This document shows positions 21,011 to 30,428 of a DNA stretch of 64,000 nt, piece after piece. The notes beneath the pieces are model-generated. The model was given only the letters and a program-made list of their open reading frames with translations, made no database searches and was not told where the DNA came from. The stretch is from Anoxynatronum buryatiense (GTDB taxonomy: Bacteria > Bacillota > Clostridia > Peptostreptococcales > Tindalliaceae): contig NZ_FXUF01000007.1 of NCBI RefSeq assembly GCF_900182905.1, positions 62,001 to 126,000 of the forward strand. Direction: 5' to 3'. Within the stretch, counting starts at the first letter, position 1, and every line of letters starts with the position of its first letter. Made by a program: the position numbers and the translations under genes.

Positions 21011-22141
21011 TTAGGCTTCTTTGGAAAGCCTTACCATTCCCTTCTCCACAAAATACAACCGCCCCCGCTGAGGATCTTCCATTCCCGGCAGGGTGTGGGT
21101 GGCCGTGATGATGGTTTGCACCGGTTTCAGATACTCCAATAAATCCTGTTGTCTTCCCTCATCCAACTCACTGGTTACATCGTCCAACAATAGTACCGGG
21201 TATTCGCCTGTCATCTCTTTCATCCATTCCATCACGGCAAGTTTCAACGAAAGCACCACTGTTCTTTTTTGACCCTGAGACCCGTACTGGCGCACGTCCA
21301 TTTGGTTAATGGTGAAGGCCAGGTCATCCCGGTGGGGTCCTTTTCCCGTGGTTTGCCGGTACAGATCTGCCCGCCGGTTTTTTTCCAGAAGCTTTTCCAT
21401 GATCTCTGTCAGTTCTTCAGGCGATTTTTCTGGCCATTCTGGCGGCAGGAGAAGTCCCGGTTGATAGTGAATCGCCAGTTCTTCCTTTTTTCCCGTGAGG
21501 GAATGGTGTATTTCTTTTGCCCATTTCTCTATTTCCATTAAAAAACGGTGCCTTTGCTTCATTAACCGAACACCAAACTCGCTCAGCTGGTTATCCCATA
21601 TTGATATTTCTTCTTCTTTTGGGTTGTTGTTTTTTAATAACTGGTTGCGTTGTTTCATGATTTTCTGATACTGAAGCAGGGTGTGATAATAACGGGGAGA
21701 CACCTGCACCATCTCACTGTCCATAAACTGGCGTCTTTCTGAAGGGCTGTCTTTCACTATTTTTAAGTCTTCAGGTGAAAAAAGCACTGCCTTGAAGGTG
21801 CCCATCACATCACTTATTCGCTGCTGAGAAATACCGTTTCTTTTGACTCTTTTTTTCTGGTCAGGCCGAAACATCATTTCCATTTGATGGTGGTTTTTTT
21901 CGTCTCCCTGGGTGCTGACCAGGTTCATTTTCAGGTATCCCTGGGAAGCGCCAAATCTTATGAATTCACTGTCTCTTCGTGTTCTGAATGAACGCAGGGC
22001 AGCACAAAGATACAGGGCCTCCAATAAATTGGTTTTGCCCTGTGCATTTTCTCCAAGAATTAAGTTGATGCCGGGGTGAAATTCCAGTTGCAGTGATTCA
22101 TAATTGCGAAACTGGGAAAGCATGACTGATTCCACCATCAT
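21011..22141 (-). CDS. recF: DNA replication and repair protein RecF
   Basis: 376 residues with the ABC-type ATPase motifs of RecF: Walker A LGENAQGKTN near residue 30, the signature YGSQGQKRTVVLSLKLA near 290, and Walker B PVLLLDDVTSELD near 320. It loads RecA on gapped DNA in recombinational repair. Two adjacent ATGs (22141 and 22138) are possible starts. It lies in the dnaA-dnaN-yaaA-recF-remB-gyrBA order. Confidence 0.97.
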   Translation of the reverse strand: MMVESVMLSQFRNYESLQLEFHPGINLILGENAQGKTNLLEALYLCAALRSFRTRRDSEFIRFGASQGYLKMNLVSTQGDEKNHHQMEMMFRPDQKKRVKRNGISQQRISDVMGTFKAVLFSPEDLKIVKDSPSERRQFMDSEMVQVSPRYYHTLLQYQKIMKQRNQLLKNNNPKEEEISIWDNQLSEFGVRLMKQRHRFLMEIEKWAKEIHHSLTGKKEELAIHYQPGLLLPPEWPEKSPEELTEIMEKLLEKNRRADLYRQTTGKGPHRDDLAFTINQMDVRQYGSQGQKRTVVLSLKLAVMEWMKEMTGEYPVLLLDDVTSELDEGRQQDLLEYLKPVQTIITATHTLPGMEDPQRGRLYFVEKGMVRLSKEA

Positions 22142-22236
22142 GGTGACTTCACTTCTTTCTCATGGGTGAAGAACTGTTTGATGAATAAATGGCGTATAAA
22201 GGGCTTTTTCATAAAGGACTGGTTCATACTGTTATT

Positions 22237-22443
22237 TCACACAACCTCTATGATCTCACGTTCACAGATCACCTGATCGCCCTGTCTTATTTTTTTACCC
22301 CTCTCAGTGGCCACTGTTCCATTCACCTTTACCATTCCTGTTACAATGAGGTGTTTGGCCTGGCCTCCACTATCGGCAATGCTGACCGCTTTCAGCAGCT
22401 GGTCCAGTTTTATGTATTCGCCTTCCAGTGTAAACTGAATCAT
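22237..22443 (-). CDS. yaaA: S4-domain RNA-binding protein YaaA
   Basis: 68 residues, a single S4 domain (IKLDQLLKAVSIADSGGQAKHLIVTGMVKVNG). It is the small protein normally encoded between dnaN and recF in Bacillota. S4 domains bind structured RNA; a ribosome-related role is likely but not shown by the sequence. The ATG follows AGGAGG with good spacing. Confidence 0.93.
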   Translation of the reverse strand: MIQFTLEGEYIKLDQLLKAVSIADSGGQAKHLIVTGMVKVNGTVATERGKKIRQGDQVICEREIIEVV

Positions 22444-22622
22444 GACATAAATCCTCCTTTACATTGCCATTATCACTGTTTCTGTTTCAATGGTTCTTTT
22501 TCAGTGTTTCTGTTTCACTGCTTCTTCATCTTATTCAGTACATGATCATCTGTTTCAGTGTATGTTCATCTGTTTCAGTGTTTGACCATCTCTTTCGGTA
22601 CTTGTCACCCATCTTCTCAACC

Positions 22623-23735
22623 CTAAAAGTCTTCAGATGCGTTCATTCGCACCGGCAGTACCAGATAAAGCCAGTCGTCTCCCTCAACGGGTTCAATGAT
22701 GCCCGGTGTATTCATCTGATTCAGTTTAATATCAATTTCCTCATCATCAATGGCCCTCAGTGCTTCCAGAAAATAACGGGCATTGAAAGCAATCTCTTTG
22801 TTATTGCCCTGTTGTGACACAGGCATTTCTTCATGTACCTGCCCCAGATCTGTACGGGCTGTGAGGGAAAGGGTGCTGTCGCGAATCACCCATTTAATCA
22901 GGCTGCTCTTCCCTTCCTTTACCATCAGACTGGCTCTGTCAACACTTGCAAAAAGGGTGTTTTTAGGAATTCTAATGACAGTATCGTGCTGTTTCGGCAA
23001 GATATCCCTAAACTGAACAAAGGGCTTATCAATTCTCCGGGAATTAAGAGTGGTTTTCTCCATGGAAAAGACCACCTGCTTATCGGTCAGTGACACCTGA
23101 AGTGGTTTTTCATTATCTTCCAGTATCTGTACCAGTTCACTCATGGTTTTCACAGGAACCGTAAAGCTGGTTTCCTGAGTTGTATTGACGCGGCAGCGAC
23201 GCAGGGCCAGTCTAAAACCGTCAACTCCCACCATTTCCAGCCGCCCTTCTTTCATTTCACACCGCAGGCCCAACAAAGAGGGCTTCGATTCATCCACAGA
23301 AGCACAAAAGAGGGTTTGCTGAATCATGCTCTTGAAAAGATCCTGGGGAAGTTGAAAAGAAGTGTCGGCATTGATAATGGGCAGTTCTGGAAATTCTTCC
23401 ACTTCCAGTAGGTGAAGGGTGTACGAAATATGATCACAGGTAATGAGCAGCTGACGGTGTTCGGCCATTTGAAAGTGAATGGGCCGGTCGGGCATTTTAC
23501 GCACAATGTTGAGAAACAGACGCGCATCAACGACAAAAGCCCCTTCTTCTTCTATTTCTGCCATGTTAAAATGCTCAATGCCTATGTCCAGGTCTGTGGC
23601 CACCAGCTTTAAATACTGGTCAAAGGCTTCAACATAGATCCCTTTCAGAACAGGGAGGGTGGTTTTACTGGAAACCCCCTTTTGAACAATGGAGAGACTT
23701 TTGAGGAGTTCTTTTTGTTGGATGGTGAAACGCAC
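22623..23735 (-). CDS. dnaN: DNA polymerase III subunit beta (sliding clamp)
   Basis: 370 residues, with the three beta-clamp domains and the C-terminal LVLPVRMN ending that forms the clamp-binding pocket. It starts at GTG 23735 after GGAGG. It tethers the replicative polymerase to DNA. The spacer to dnaA contains DnaA boxes. The downstream spacer (22444-22622) is a degenerate pyrimidine repeat with TCTGTTTCAGTG units. Confidence 0.98.
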   Translation of the reverse strand: MRFTIQQKELLKSLSIVQKGVSSKTTLPVLKGIYVEAFDQYLKLVATDLDIGIEHFNMAEIEEEGAFVVDARLFLNIVRKMPDRPIHFQMAEHRQLLITCDHISYTLHLLEVEEFPELPIINADTSFQLPQDLFKSMIQQTLFCASVDESKPSLLGLRCEMKEGRLEMVGVDGFRLALRRCRVNTTQETSFTVPVKTMSELVQILEDNEKPLQVSLTDKQVVFSMEKTTLNSRRIDKPFVQFRDILPKQHDTVIRIPKNTLFASVDRASLMVKEGKSSLIKWVIRDSTLSLTARTDLGQVHEEMPVSQQGNNKEIAFNARYFLEALRAIDDEEIDIKLNQMNTPGIIEPVEGDDWLYLVLPVRMNASEDF

Positions 23736-23994
23736 GGTGGATAACCTCCTTTTGTGAATGAGAGAAATAAAAAGACAATAAAAGCAAAAAAGACAGTCGT
23801 CATAGTCGTAGGGGCTGTGGATTTGTTAAAAACCGATGTAACTGTTGAAATTTAAACGAAAAAAATGTGGCTAAAGGTGTGAATGAAAGGGCATTTTTGT
23901 CCACAGAATCCACAGCAAAAAAGAAAAAGAGGGGTTTTTCCCTTTATCCACAACTCATCCACAACTGATTCACATGGTGATGTGGATGATATTT
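23736..23994. other. oriC, dnaA-dnaN intergenic DnaA-box cluster
   Basis: Contains a perfect DnaA box TTATCCACA at 23944-23952 and one-mismatch boxes at 23897-23905 and 23955-23963, with more ATCCACA-like elements and A-rich tracts. In B. subtilis the unwinding element lies in the equivalent spacer. Together with the cluster upstream of dnaA this gives a bipartite origin. Confidence 0.75.
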
Positions 23995-25362
23995 TTAATC
24001 AGTTCCGCGTATTTCTTCCATCATTTTTTCAATACGATGCTTCAGGGAATCATCGCTGCGCATTTCTGTCACGATTTTTTCATGGGCGTGCATCACAGTG
24101 GTGTGATCACGGTTACCAAACTCACTGCCTATCTTGGGAAGGGATAAATCTGTGAGTTCCCGGGTGAGGTACATGGCTATTTGCCTTGGAAACGCAATCG
24201 AACGCGTTCTTTTTGCCGAATCAATCTCTTCCAGTTTAATGTTATACTGACCTGAGACGTATTCTTTAATGAAAGAAACAGTCACTTGTCTGGATTTGGT
24301 GGAAAAAATGTCATTTATGGTTTCGCCGGCAGCTTCAAGGGTGATTTCGTTATTATTAAGAGAACACTGTACCACGATGCGGTTTAAAGCGCCCTCCAAT
24401 TCTCTGATGTTTGACTGAATTTTTTTGGCTATATAAAGGAGAACTTCATCAGGAACCCTTATTTGTTCCATTTCAGCCTTTTTACGAAGAATGGCAATTC
24501 GGGTTTCATAATCCGGTGGTTGAATGTCACCGATAAGGCCCCATTCAAAGCGGCTGCGCAGGCGTTCCTCAAGAGTGGGAATTTCTTTTGGAGGCCGGTC
24601 ACTGGAGATAATGATTTGCTTATTGTATTGATGAAGTGCGTTGAAGGTATGAAAAAATTCTTCCTGAGTACGTTCTTTGTTGGCAATAAACTGAATATCG
24701 TCAATGAGAAGAACATCCACATTTCGGTACTTATTGCGAAACTCAATGTTTCGGTCGTCCCGGATGGAATTAATCAGTTCATTGGTAAAACTTTCGGAAG
24801 AAGCATAAAAAACCTTCATTGCCGGATTATGCTGCAGTATGTAATGACCAATGGCGTGCATCAGATGGGTTTTGCCAAGACCCACACCTCCATAAATAAA
24901 GAGGGGGTTATAGGCTTTTGCCGGTGCTTCAGCCACCGCCAGAGAAGCTGCATGGGCAAAACGATTGCTGTTGCCCACCACGAAGGTTTCAAAAACATAC
25001 TTAGGGTTAAGATTTCCAATGCTGGTTTGAAGAGGGATTGATGATACTTCATGGCGTTCAGCAACTGAAGGGGGAGCTGTAACTATTTCTTCCGGCACGT
25101 CCTCAGGCGATTGGAAAGAAATTTCATACGCTCGGGAGGTTACCCGCTGAATGGTGTTTTTAATGAGAATATGGTACCGTTCACTGAGAATGTTTTTGAT
25201 AAAAGTGGAAGGTACTTCAAGTACGATCCTGTTTTCACCGGGAACAACCCGTAAGGGTTCAATGACACCAATCCAGGTATTAAAACTGGTATCATTCATC
25301 TCTGGTTCAATTAATGAAAGTGCTTCGGTCCATACTTGCTGCAGGTAACGATCTTGACTCAT
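23995..25362 (-). CDS. dnaA: Chromosomal replication initiator DnaA
   Basis: 455 residues. Domain I occupies about 1-85, followed by a short linker. The AAA+ domain has Walker [10 protein letters not shown] (158-166) and Walker [14 protein letters not shown]. Domain IV carries the DnaA signature [20 protein letters not shown] that reads the DnaA box. The ATG follows CAGGAGG. Clusters of DnaA boxes lie on both sides of the gene, including one next to its own promoter, which implies autoregulation. Confidence 0.99.
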   Translation of the reverse strand: MSQDRYLQQVWTEALSLIEPEMNDTSFNTWIGVIEPLRVVPGENRIVLEVPSTFIKNILSERYHILIKNTIQRVTSRAYEISFQSPEDVPEEIVTAPPSVAERHEVSSIPLQTSIGNLNPKYVFETFVVGNSNRFAHAASLAVAEAPAKAYNPLFIYGGVGLGKTHLMHAIGHYILQHNPAMKVFYASSESFTNELINSIRDDRNIEFRNKYRNVDVLLIDDIQFIANKERTQEEFFHTFNALHQYNKQIIISSDRPPKEIPTLEERLRSRFEWGLIGDIQPPDYETRIAILRKKAEMEQIRVPDEVLLYIAKKIQSNIRELEGALNRIVVQCSLNNNEITLEAAGETINDIFSTKSRQVTVSFIKEYVSGQYNIKLEEIDSAKRTRSIAFPRQIAMYLTRELTDLSLPKIGSEFGNRDHTTVMHAHEKIVTEMRSDDSLKHRIEKMMEEIRGTD

Positions 25363-25616
25363 GGTGAAAAACCTCCTGTTGGTTCCGGCCTAATCAGAAT
25401 CCATTCTGTTTTTTCAAACAAGCAATATGAAGTCAACTGAAACAAGGGAGCATCATCGATGGAAAAATGATTCATCTTAGGAATCCCATGCTTAAGAGAC
25501 AAAAAAAGATTGTTGGTAAAGCTGTGAACAATCTGTGGAAAAAACCGGGAGCATGTGGAGAACTTTTCAATGCCCGCCGGGCTGCTTGTTTTCAGTCGGC
25601 CGTTAGACTCTGTTTT

Positions 25617-25645
25617 ATTATATAAAGAGTTGAAGGGAATAGCAA
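25617..25645 (-). promoter_or_regulatory. dnaA promoter
   Basis: On the minus strand TTGCTA (25640-25645), a 17-base spacer and TATAAT (25617-25622). A perfect DnaA box at 25654-25662 sits just upstream of the -35, so DnaA can control its own promoter. Confidence 0.75.
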
Positions 25646-25653
25646 ATCGCCAG

Positions 25654-25866
25654 TTATCCACAATTCGTTTTTTTTTTAAAATAATGGAAAGTGGCTTGTT
25701 ATAGGGAAATGGAAAAAGTTACACACATACTTATCCACATCCTGTGGATAAGTATGAATTAAAAGGATAATTTTAAAATATACCGCAGAGGTTGAAAATA
25801 CTGAATGACAGCTGTTTATTCTTTCTTTTTTTCACAGAAATGATTTAAATATCCACAAGTGGATAA
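25654..25866. other. oriC, DnaA-box cluster upstream of dnaA
   Basis: Perfect boxes TTATCCACA at 25654-25662 and 25731-25739, and an inverted one (TGTGGATAA) at 25743-25751. An inverted pair with one mismatch each lies at 25849-25857 and 25858-25866. The surrounding sequence is AT-rich. The position between dnaA and rpmH, with transcription diverging on both sides, marks the chromosomal origin. Confidence 0.85.
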
Positions 25867-25906
25867 AATAAAAATTTTTTTCCACAGAGCCGCTGCAAGC
25901 CTTTTC

Positions 25907-25935
25907 TTGACAGCAACAGGTAAACTCGTTATAAT
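25907..25935 (+). promoter_or_regulatory. rpmH promoter
   Basis: TTGACA (25907-25912), 17 bases, TATAAT (25930-25935): full consensus for the housekeeping sigma. It lies 100 bases before rpmH and probably drives rpmH-rnpA and beyond. Confidence 0.9.
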
Positions 25936-26034
25936 CTATGTGTATTATTGTCTGATTCTTTCCGTAAAGCCGTTTGACGGCACTGACAAGAAACGAACTG
26001 CATGATTGCTGTATCATGAGGAGGTGTTGGAACC

Positions 26035-26169
26035 ATGAAAAGAACTTATCAGCCTAAAAAACGCCAGCGAAGCAGAGAACACGGCTTTCGAAAGCGTATG
26101 AGTACAAAAGCGGGTCAGAATGTCCTGCGCAGAAGAAGACTCAAAGGAAGAAAGCAACTGACAGCATAA
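26035..26169 (+). CDS. rpmH: 50S ribosomal protein L34
   Basis: 44 residues, very basic, with the invariant L34 sequence [18 protein letters not shown] and the end GRKQLTA. It is part of the large ribosomal subunit. A strong AGGAGGT lies 13 bases before the ATG. It is the first gene right of the origin, followed by rnpA as in nearly all bacteria. Confidence 0.98.
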   Translation: MKRTYQPKKRQRSREHGFRKRMSTKAGQNVLRRRRLKGRKQLTA

Positions 26170-26220
26170 GGCCGCATTATGTGGCCTTTTTCAGTCTGAA
26201 AGGGAAGCTGCGGGGGAGGG

Positions 26221-26616
26221 ATGCCGTTGAATCGCACCCAGGCGTTGAAAAAGAACCGAGAGTTCAGACGGGTGTACCAGCTGGGCAAATCCACTGCAAA
26301 TCGCAACCTGGTGTTACATTATTTAAAAAATCAGACGGATGAAACACGGGTGGGCATCACTGTTTCAAAAAAAGTGGGTAAGAGTGTGGTGCGCAATCTG
26401 GTGAAACGAAGAATAAAAGAGAGCCTTCGGGAACTGGAAGAGAAGCTGCCTCTGGGTTATGACCTGGTATGGATTGCCCGGGCCGGTTGCGGTGAGGCGG
26501 ATTACCACACACTGAAAAGTGCCGTGGCACACCTGCTGCGAAAAAACTTTCACCAGAAGAGGCTTCAAAGCAGTCAATCGAAGAACCGTGGGGAGTCACA
26601 AAAGCCCGGCAATTAG
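26221..26616 (+). CDS. rnpA: Ribonuclease P protein component
   Basis: 131 residues. The conserved RNR-type helix is present as SKKVGKSVVRNLVKRRIKE (residues ~49-67). The protein assists the RNase P RNA in 5' processing of tRNA precursors. The ATG follows GGGGGAGGG. The last ~15 residues are a polar tail beyond the family core. It lies 51 bases after rpmH, likely in the same transcript. Confidence 0.96.
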   Translation: MPLNRTQALKKNREFRRVYQLGKSTANRNLVLHYLKNQTDETRVGITVSKKVGKSVVRNLVKRRIKESLRELEEKLPLGYDLVWIARAGCGEADYHTLKSAVAHLLRKNFHQKRLQSSQSKNRGESQKPGN

Positions 26617-26972
26617 CAACGGTTCAGGAAAAACGGTTATTGACAAAGGTGCTTGTGCGTACACAAAAGGAAGCAAGCATGAAACAAAGGCGAAAATCAT
26701 TTAAACGGCAGCATCAGAACCGTTGAATTATCAGTATTTCTTACAGGAAAGAGCACCATGAATCAGACAATGATGAAACGATTAAACTGAATGAATCGAA
26801 TGATGAATTCATGTAGAGAAATGGAACAACGATGCTCCTGCGGAAAGACTAGTGAAAAGCAAAAAGGCAGAAAAGCCGAAAACTGAGATGACGGCAATGG
26901 CAGCAGCAAGGGAATCATTTGCCAAGGCCACGCAGGGTAAATGGGAATCAGGAGCAGAAAGAAGCAGGGACC
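26617..26972. other. Spacer between rnpA and yidD
   Basis: Purine-rich, about 355 bases, with no gene, hairpin or promoter I can support. In many relatives rnpA and yidD nearly touch, so this gap is unusually long. Confidence 0.4.
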
Positions 26973-27218
26973 ATGGGAACAAAAGGAATGATTCGTCTTA
27001 TCAAAGCTTATCAGCGCTGGATTTCGCCGCTGAAAGGTCAAACATGCCGGTTTCACCCCACCTGTTCAGCATACAGTTTAACCGCTTATGAAAGATTTGG
27101 TTTTTGGAAAGGAACCGGGCTTATGATCCGTCGAATTGCCAAATGTCATCCGTTTCATGCTGGTGGTGTTGACCATGTTCCGGAGAATGAAAACCGGCAC
27201 ACTGAAAAAGGGTCTTAG
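26973..27218 (+). CDS. yidD: Membrane protein insertion efficiency factor YidD
   Basis: 81 residues from the ATG at 26973; an ATG at 26988 is an alternative. The family motif is clear: [31 protein letters not shown], with the cysteines of the TCRFxPTCSxY signature. YidD aids membrane protein insertion by YidC at the inner leaflet. It lies between rnpA and yidC as usual. Confidence 0.93.
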   Translation: MGTKGMIRLIKAYQRWISPLKGQTCRFHPTCSAYSLTAYERFGFWKGTGLMIRRIAKCHPFHAGGVDHVPENENRHTEKGS

Positions 27219-27527
27219 TATCCTGAAAGAGCTTATGAATCAAAAACACCTTTAACCCTTTGAAACAGCTTAAGAATGAAGATTATTCCGAGAGTATGAG
27301 TGACTGAGTGGTAAAGAAACAATCATCGAGAACGTCTTTTATCGGAAATGTGAAATGATTCGCAGATGAACAGTCGTTAAAACAGCCATTACACAGGGAA
27401 TCCGCAGGCGGCAGGAATTGGCCGGCGGGATGAACAGCAGAAACAAGTTTGAGTCTTTTCTGATACCGGGAACGACAAAAACCGATGCAAATGATCGGTT
27501 TGAATATGAATGTTGGAGGTTTTGAAT
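27219..27527. other. Spacer between yidD and yidC
   Basis: 309 bases with no supportable gene or terminator. A short GCCGGCGGG run lies near 27421-27429; nothing else stands out. Confidence 0.4.
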
Positions 27528-28199
27528 GTGTCATTTATAGCAGAACCACTTGGGAGACTTCTCTTAATGGTTTATGGCATTGTGGGCAACTACGGAATTG
27601 CCATTATCATCTTTACGATACTGGTCAAGATGATCATGATTCCGTTGACCATTAAGCAAACCAAGTCCATGAAGAACATGCAGGAAATCCAACCGAAAAT
27701 CAAAGAAATTCAAAAGAAATATCAAAATGATAAAGAAAAAATGAATGAAAAAGTGATGGAGCTGTACAAGGAACATAACGTGAATCCCTTTGGGGGTTGC
27801 CTGCCATTACTGATTCAGTTCCCGATCATTATCGGTCTTTTCACTGTTCTGAGACAACCTGAAAATTACGGAATCGCTCAGGAAATTGTGGAGGCAGGAT
27901 TTTTGTGGATGCCCAGTTTATCAGCGCCAGACCCGTGGATTTTACCCGTACTGGCAGGGGCCACCACTTACTTGTCCAGCAAAACCATGTCATCGGCCAA
28001 AGGAGCTGGCGGACAACAGGAGAGCATGCAAAAGATGATGCTTTACTTTTTTCCTCTCATGATTTTCTGGTGGGGCCGCAGTTTTCCAGCCGGGTTAACT
28101 CTGTACTGGGTTGTGAGCAACTTGTTCCAAACTGTGCAACAGCTGGCCATTCACCGGCCGGCATCCTTATTACCGCATAAAGGGAGTGAAGCCAAATGA
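27528..28199 (+). CDS. yidC: Membrane protein insertase YidC/Oxa1
   Basis: 223 residues from GTG at 27528, eight bases after TTGGAGGT; an in-frame ATG at 27510 precedes the binding site and is rejected. It has the YidC core of five membrane segments, the first in ~1-30, plus the cytoplasmic coiled-coil hairpin (KSMKNMQEIQPKIKEIQKKY) and NPFGGCLPLLIQFPI. No lipobox or long periplasmic domain, as in short Gram-positive YidC. It inserts proteins alone or with Sec. Its stop overlaps the jag start. Confidence 0.96.
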   Translation: MSFIAEPLGRLLLMVYGIVGNYGIAIIIFTILVKMIMIPLTIKQTKSMKNMQEIQPKIKEIQKKYQNDKEKMNEKVMELYKEHNVNPFGGCLPLLIQFPIIIGLFTVLRQPENYGIAQEIVEAGFLWMPSLSAPDPWILPVLAGATTYLSSKTMSSAKGAGGQQESMQKMMLYFFPLMIFWWGRSFPAGLTLYWVVSNLFQTVQQLAIHRPASLLPHKGSEAK

Positions 28200-28816
28200 A
28201 GACGGTGGAAGCGACCGGAAAAACCGTTGAAGAGGCCATTGCCAACGGGCTCAAAGAACTGGGATGTGCGCGGGAAAATGTGGAGGTAAAGATTCTGGAA
28301 GCACCCTACAGAGGACTGTTGGGACTCATCGGCAGCAAAGATGCAAAAGTGCAGCTTGCTGTGATGGATCAGACGGAAGATGAAACCCGGCTGTTTCTTC
28401 AGGATCTGTTTCAGGCAATGGAACTTGAAGTGGACATACACATCGATTATGATGATGATCAAATGCGTATTGATCTTTCCGGGCCCAATATGGGGATGGT
28501 GATTGGCAAAAGAGGCCAGACGCTGGATGCAGTTCAGTACATCACCAGCCTGGTGGCCAACAAACATCGGGATAAATATGTTAAAGTGATGCTGGATACA
28601 GAGAACTACCGTGAAAAGCGGGAGCAAACACTGATTCGACTGGCTAATAAAATGGCCAAAACAGTCAAAATGACCCGTAAAACCATGGTGCTGGAACCAA
28701 TGAACCCCTACGAGCGTCGAATCATTCATGCAGCGCTTCAGTCAGACCCAAGGGTGCAAACTTACAGCGAAGGGGAAGAACCCTACCGAAAAGTGGCCAT
28801 TGCTCTGAAAAAGTAA
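28196..28816 (+). CDS. jag: Jag/KhpB family RNA-binding protein
   Basis: 206 residues with the full Jag layout. The Jag-N domain is at 1-50, with the KEL...AP(Y/F)RGLLGLIGSKDA motif. A KH domain (GPNMGMVIGKRGQTLDAVQY) and a C-terminal R3H domain (MNPYERRIIHAALQSDPRVQTYSEGEEPYRKV) follow. It is an RNA-binding regulator linked to cell elongation and division in Gram-positives. The ATG overlaps the yidC stop by four bases. Confidence 0.96.
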   Translation: MKTVEATGKTVEEAIANGLKELGCARENVEVKILEAPYRGLLGLIGSKDAKVQLAVMDQTEDETRLFLQDLFQAMELEVDIHIDYDDDQMRIDLSGPNMGMVIGKRGQTLDAVQYITSLVANKHRDKYVKVMLDTENYREKREQTLIRLANKMAKTVKMTRKTMVLEPMNPYERRIIHAALQSDPRVQTYSEGEEPYRKVAIALKK

Positions 28817-28845
28817 ATGTGAACACACTCTGATAAGAAAGACTT

Positions 28846-28873
28846 AAAAACCCAGTGAAGGCTGGGTTTTTTT
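28846..28873 (+). terminator. Terminator after jag
   Basis: AACCCAG-TGAAGG-CTGGGTT stem followed by seven T, 30 bases after the jag stop. It separates the rpmH-jag unit from mnmE. Confidence 0.9.
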
Positions 28874-28906
28874 CTACTTGAGAACCCTGAAGAAGAAGGA
28901 GGAGAC

Positions 28907-30298
28907 ATGATGGTACAGGAGGAAACCATTGCTGCCATTGCAACGGCAACGGGAGAAGCAGGCATTGGCATTGTTCGCGTCAGTGGCGGTGAAGCTCTTG
29001 AAAAAGTGCGCAGACTGTTTTATGATGCCTCTGGCAGATCTGTGGAATCCCTGCCGCCGCGTCGCATGTTGTATGGGCAGATTCGAAACCCTGAAAACAG
29101 CGAAGTGGTGGACGAAGTACTGATGGTCTACATGAAAGCACCCCACACCTACACACGGGAAGATGTGGTTGAAATCCAGTGCCACGGCGGCACTCAGTCG
29201 GTAAGACGCATCATGGCACTGCTCCTGGCCCAGGGCATTCGGGGTGCGGCACCGGGTGAGTTTACCAAACGGGCTTTTCTCAATGGGCGTCTGGATCTGA
29301 GCCAGGCTGAGGCAGTGATGGACTTAATCAGTGCCCGAACAGAACGAAGTCATCAGGCTGCCATGGACCAGCTGGAAGGATTCTTATCCAGAAAAGTGCG
29401 CCTTCTGCGGGAGCGTATGCTGGCGCTGCTGGCAGAAATGGAGGTCTCCATTGATTTTTCCGAGGAGGAAGATGTGGAGGTGGCCACTTACGATAGTCTG
29501 ATGAACGCCAGCAGGGAACTTATCACAGAAATCGACGGGTTGATTGCTTCTGCCAGAACCGGTAAAATCCTAAGGGAAGGGATTAAAACCATCATTGTGG
29601 GAAAACCCAATGTGGGAAAGTCGTCACTGCTCAACGCCCTGCTTCGTGAAAGCCGGGCCATTGTCACCGATATTCCCGGCACCACCCGGGATGCCATTGA
29701 AGAACAGCTGAACCTGAAAGGGATTCCCATGGTTCTCATGGATACCGCAGGAATCAGGGAGACAGAAGACCTGGTGGAGCAGCTGGGAGTGGAACGCACC
29801 CGCCTCCTTTTTGAAAAGGCAGATCTGGTGATTATGATGCTGGATGCCTCCACACATCTGAGCCGGGAAGACCAGGAAATTCTTTCCATGATCAAAAACA
29901 AGAAAACACTGATTCTTGTGAACAAAACAGATCTTCCCTCCCTGTTTTCTGAAACAGAACTGCCCGACTGGGTGGATCGAAACCAGCTGCTGCGCATTTC
30001 ACTTCTGGAAGAAGCAGGAATGGAAGCATTGGAGGAGGCCCTCATCACTCTTGTTTTTCAGGGAGAAACCCTGGAGAAGGAAAAGGAAATGGTGACCAAC
30101 CTGCGGCATCAACAGGCACTGGAAGTTGCGGGAAAAGCCTTGCAGGACGGTTTGCAGGCACTGGAAAATCAGCTGCCACTTGATTTTCTTCAAGTGGACT
30201 ATCAAACAGCCATGGACAGCCTTGGTGAAATCGTTGGTGAAACAGTACGGGAAGATCTGGTGGATTACATTTTTTCCCATTTTTGCATCGGTAAATAG
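28907..30298 (+). CDS. mnmE: tRNA uridine-5-carboxymethylaminomethyl modification GTPase MnmE
   Basis: 463 residues: N-terminal tetrahydrofolate-binding domain, helical domain with an inserted Ras-like G domain (P-loop GKPNVGKS near 231-238, then DTAG and NKTD), and the C-terminal FCIGK ending. With MnmG it builds the cmnm5 modification at wobble U34 of several tRNAs. The start is the first of two ATGs after AAGGAGGAGAC. It is followed by its partner mnmG. Confidence 0.98.
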   Translation: MMVQEETIAAIATATGEAGIGIVRVSGGEALEKVRRLFYDASGRSVESLPPRRMLYGQIRNPENSEVVDEVLMVYMKAPHTYTREDVVEIQCHGGTQSVRRIMALLLAQGIRGAAPGEFTKRAFLNGRLDLSQAEAVMDLISARTERSHQAAMDQLEGFLSRKVRLLRERMLALLAEMEVSIDFSEEEDVEVATYDSLMNASRELITEIDGLIASARTGKILREGIKTIIVGKPNVGKSSLLNALLRESRAIVTDIPGTTRDAIEEQLNLKGIPMVLMDTAGIRETEDLVEQLGVERTRLLFEKADLVIMMLDASTHLSREDQEILSMIKNKKTLILVNKTDLPSLFSETELPDWVDRNQLLRISLLEEAGMEALEEALITLVFQGETLEKEKEMVTNLRHQQALEVAGKALQDGLQALENQLPLDFLQVDYQTAMDSLGEIVGETVREDLVDYIFSHFCIGK

Positions 30299-30428
30299 GG
30301 GTTTGGAAGAATGCAAAATACAAGGCCGACACAGACAGAAGAAGGTGTTTCGGCAATGAATAAAGAAAAAATAGATCGTCACCCAAATATAACAATTGTT
30401 AAATTCAGCAGATAAAGGAGTCAAACAC

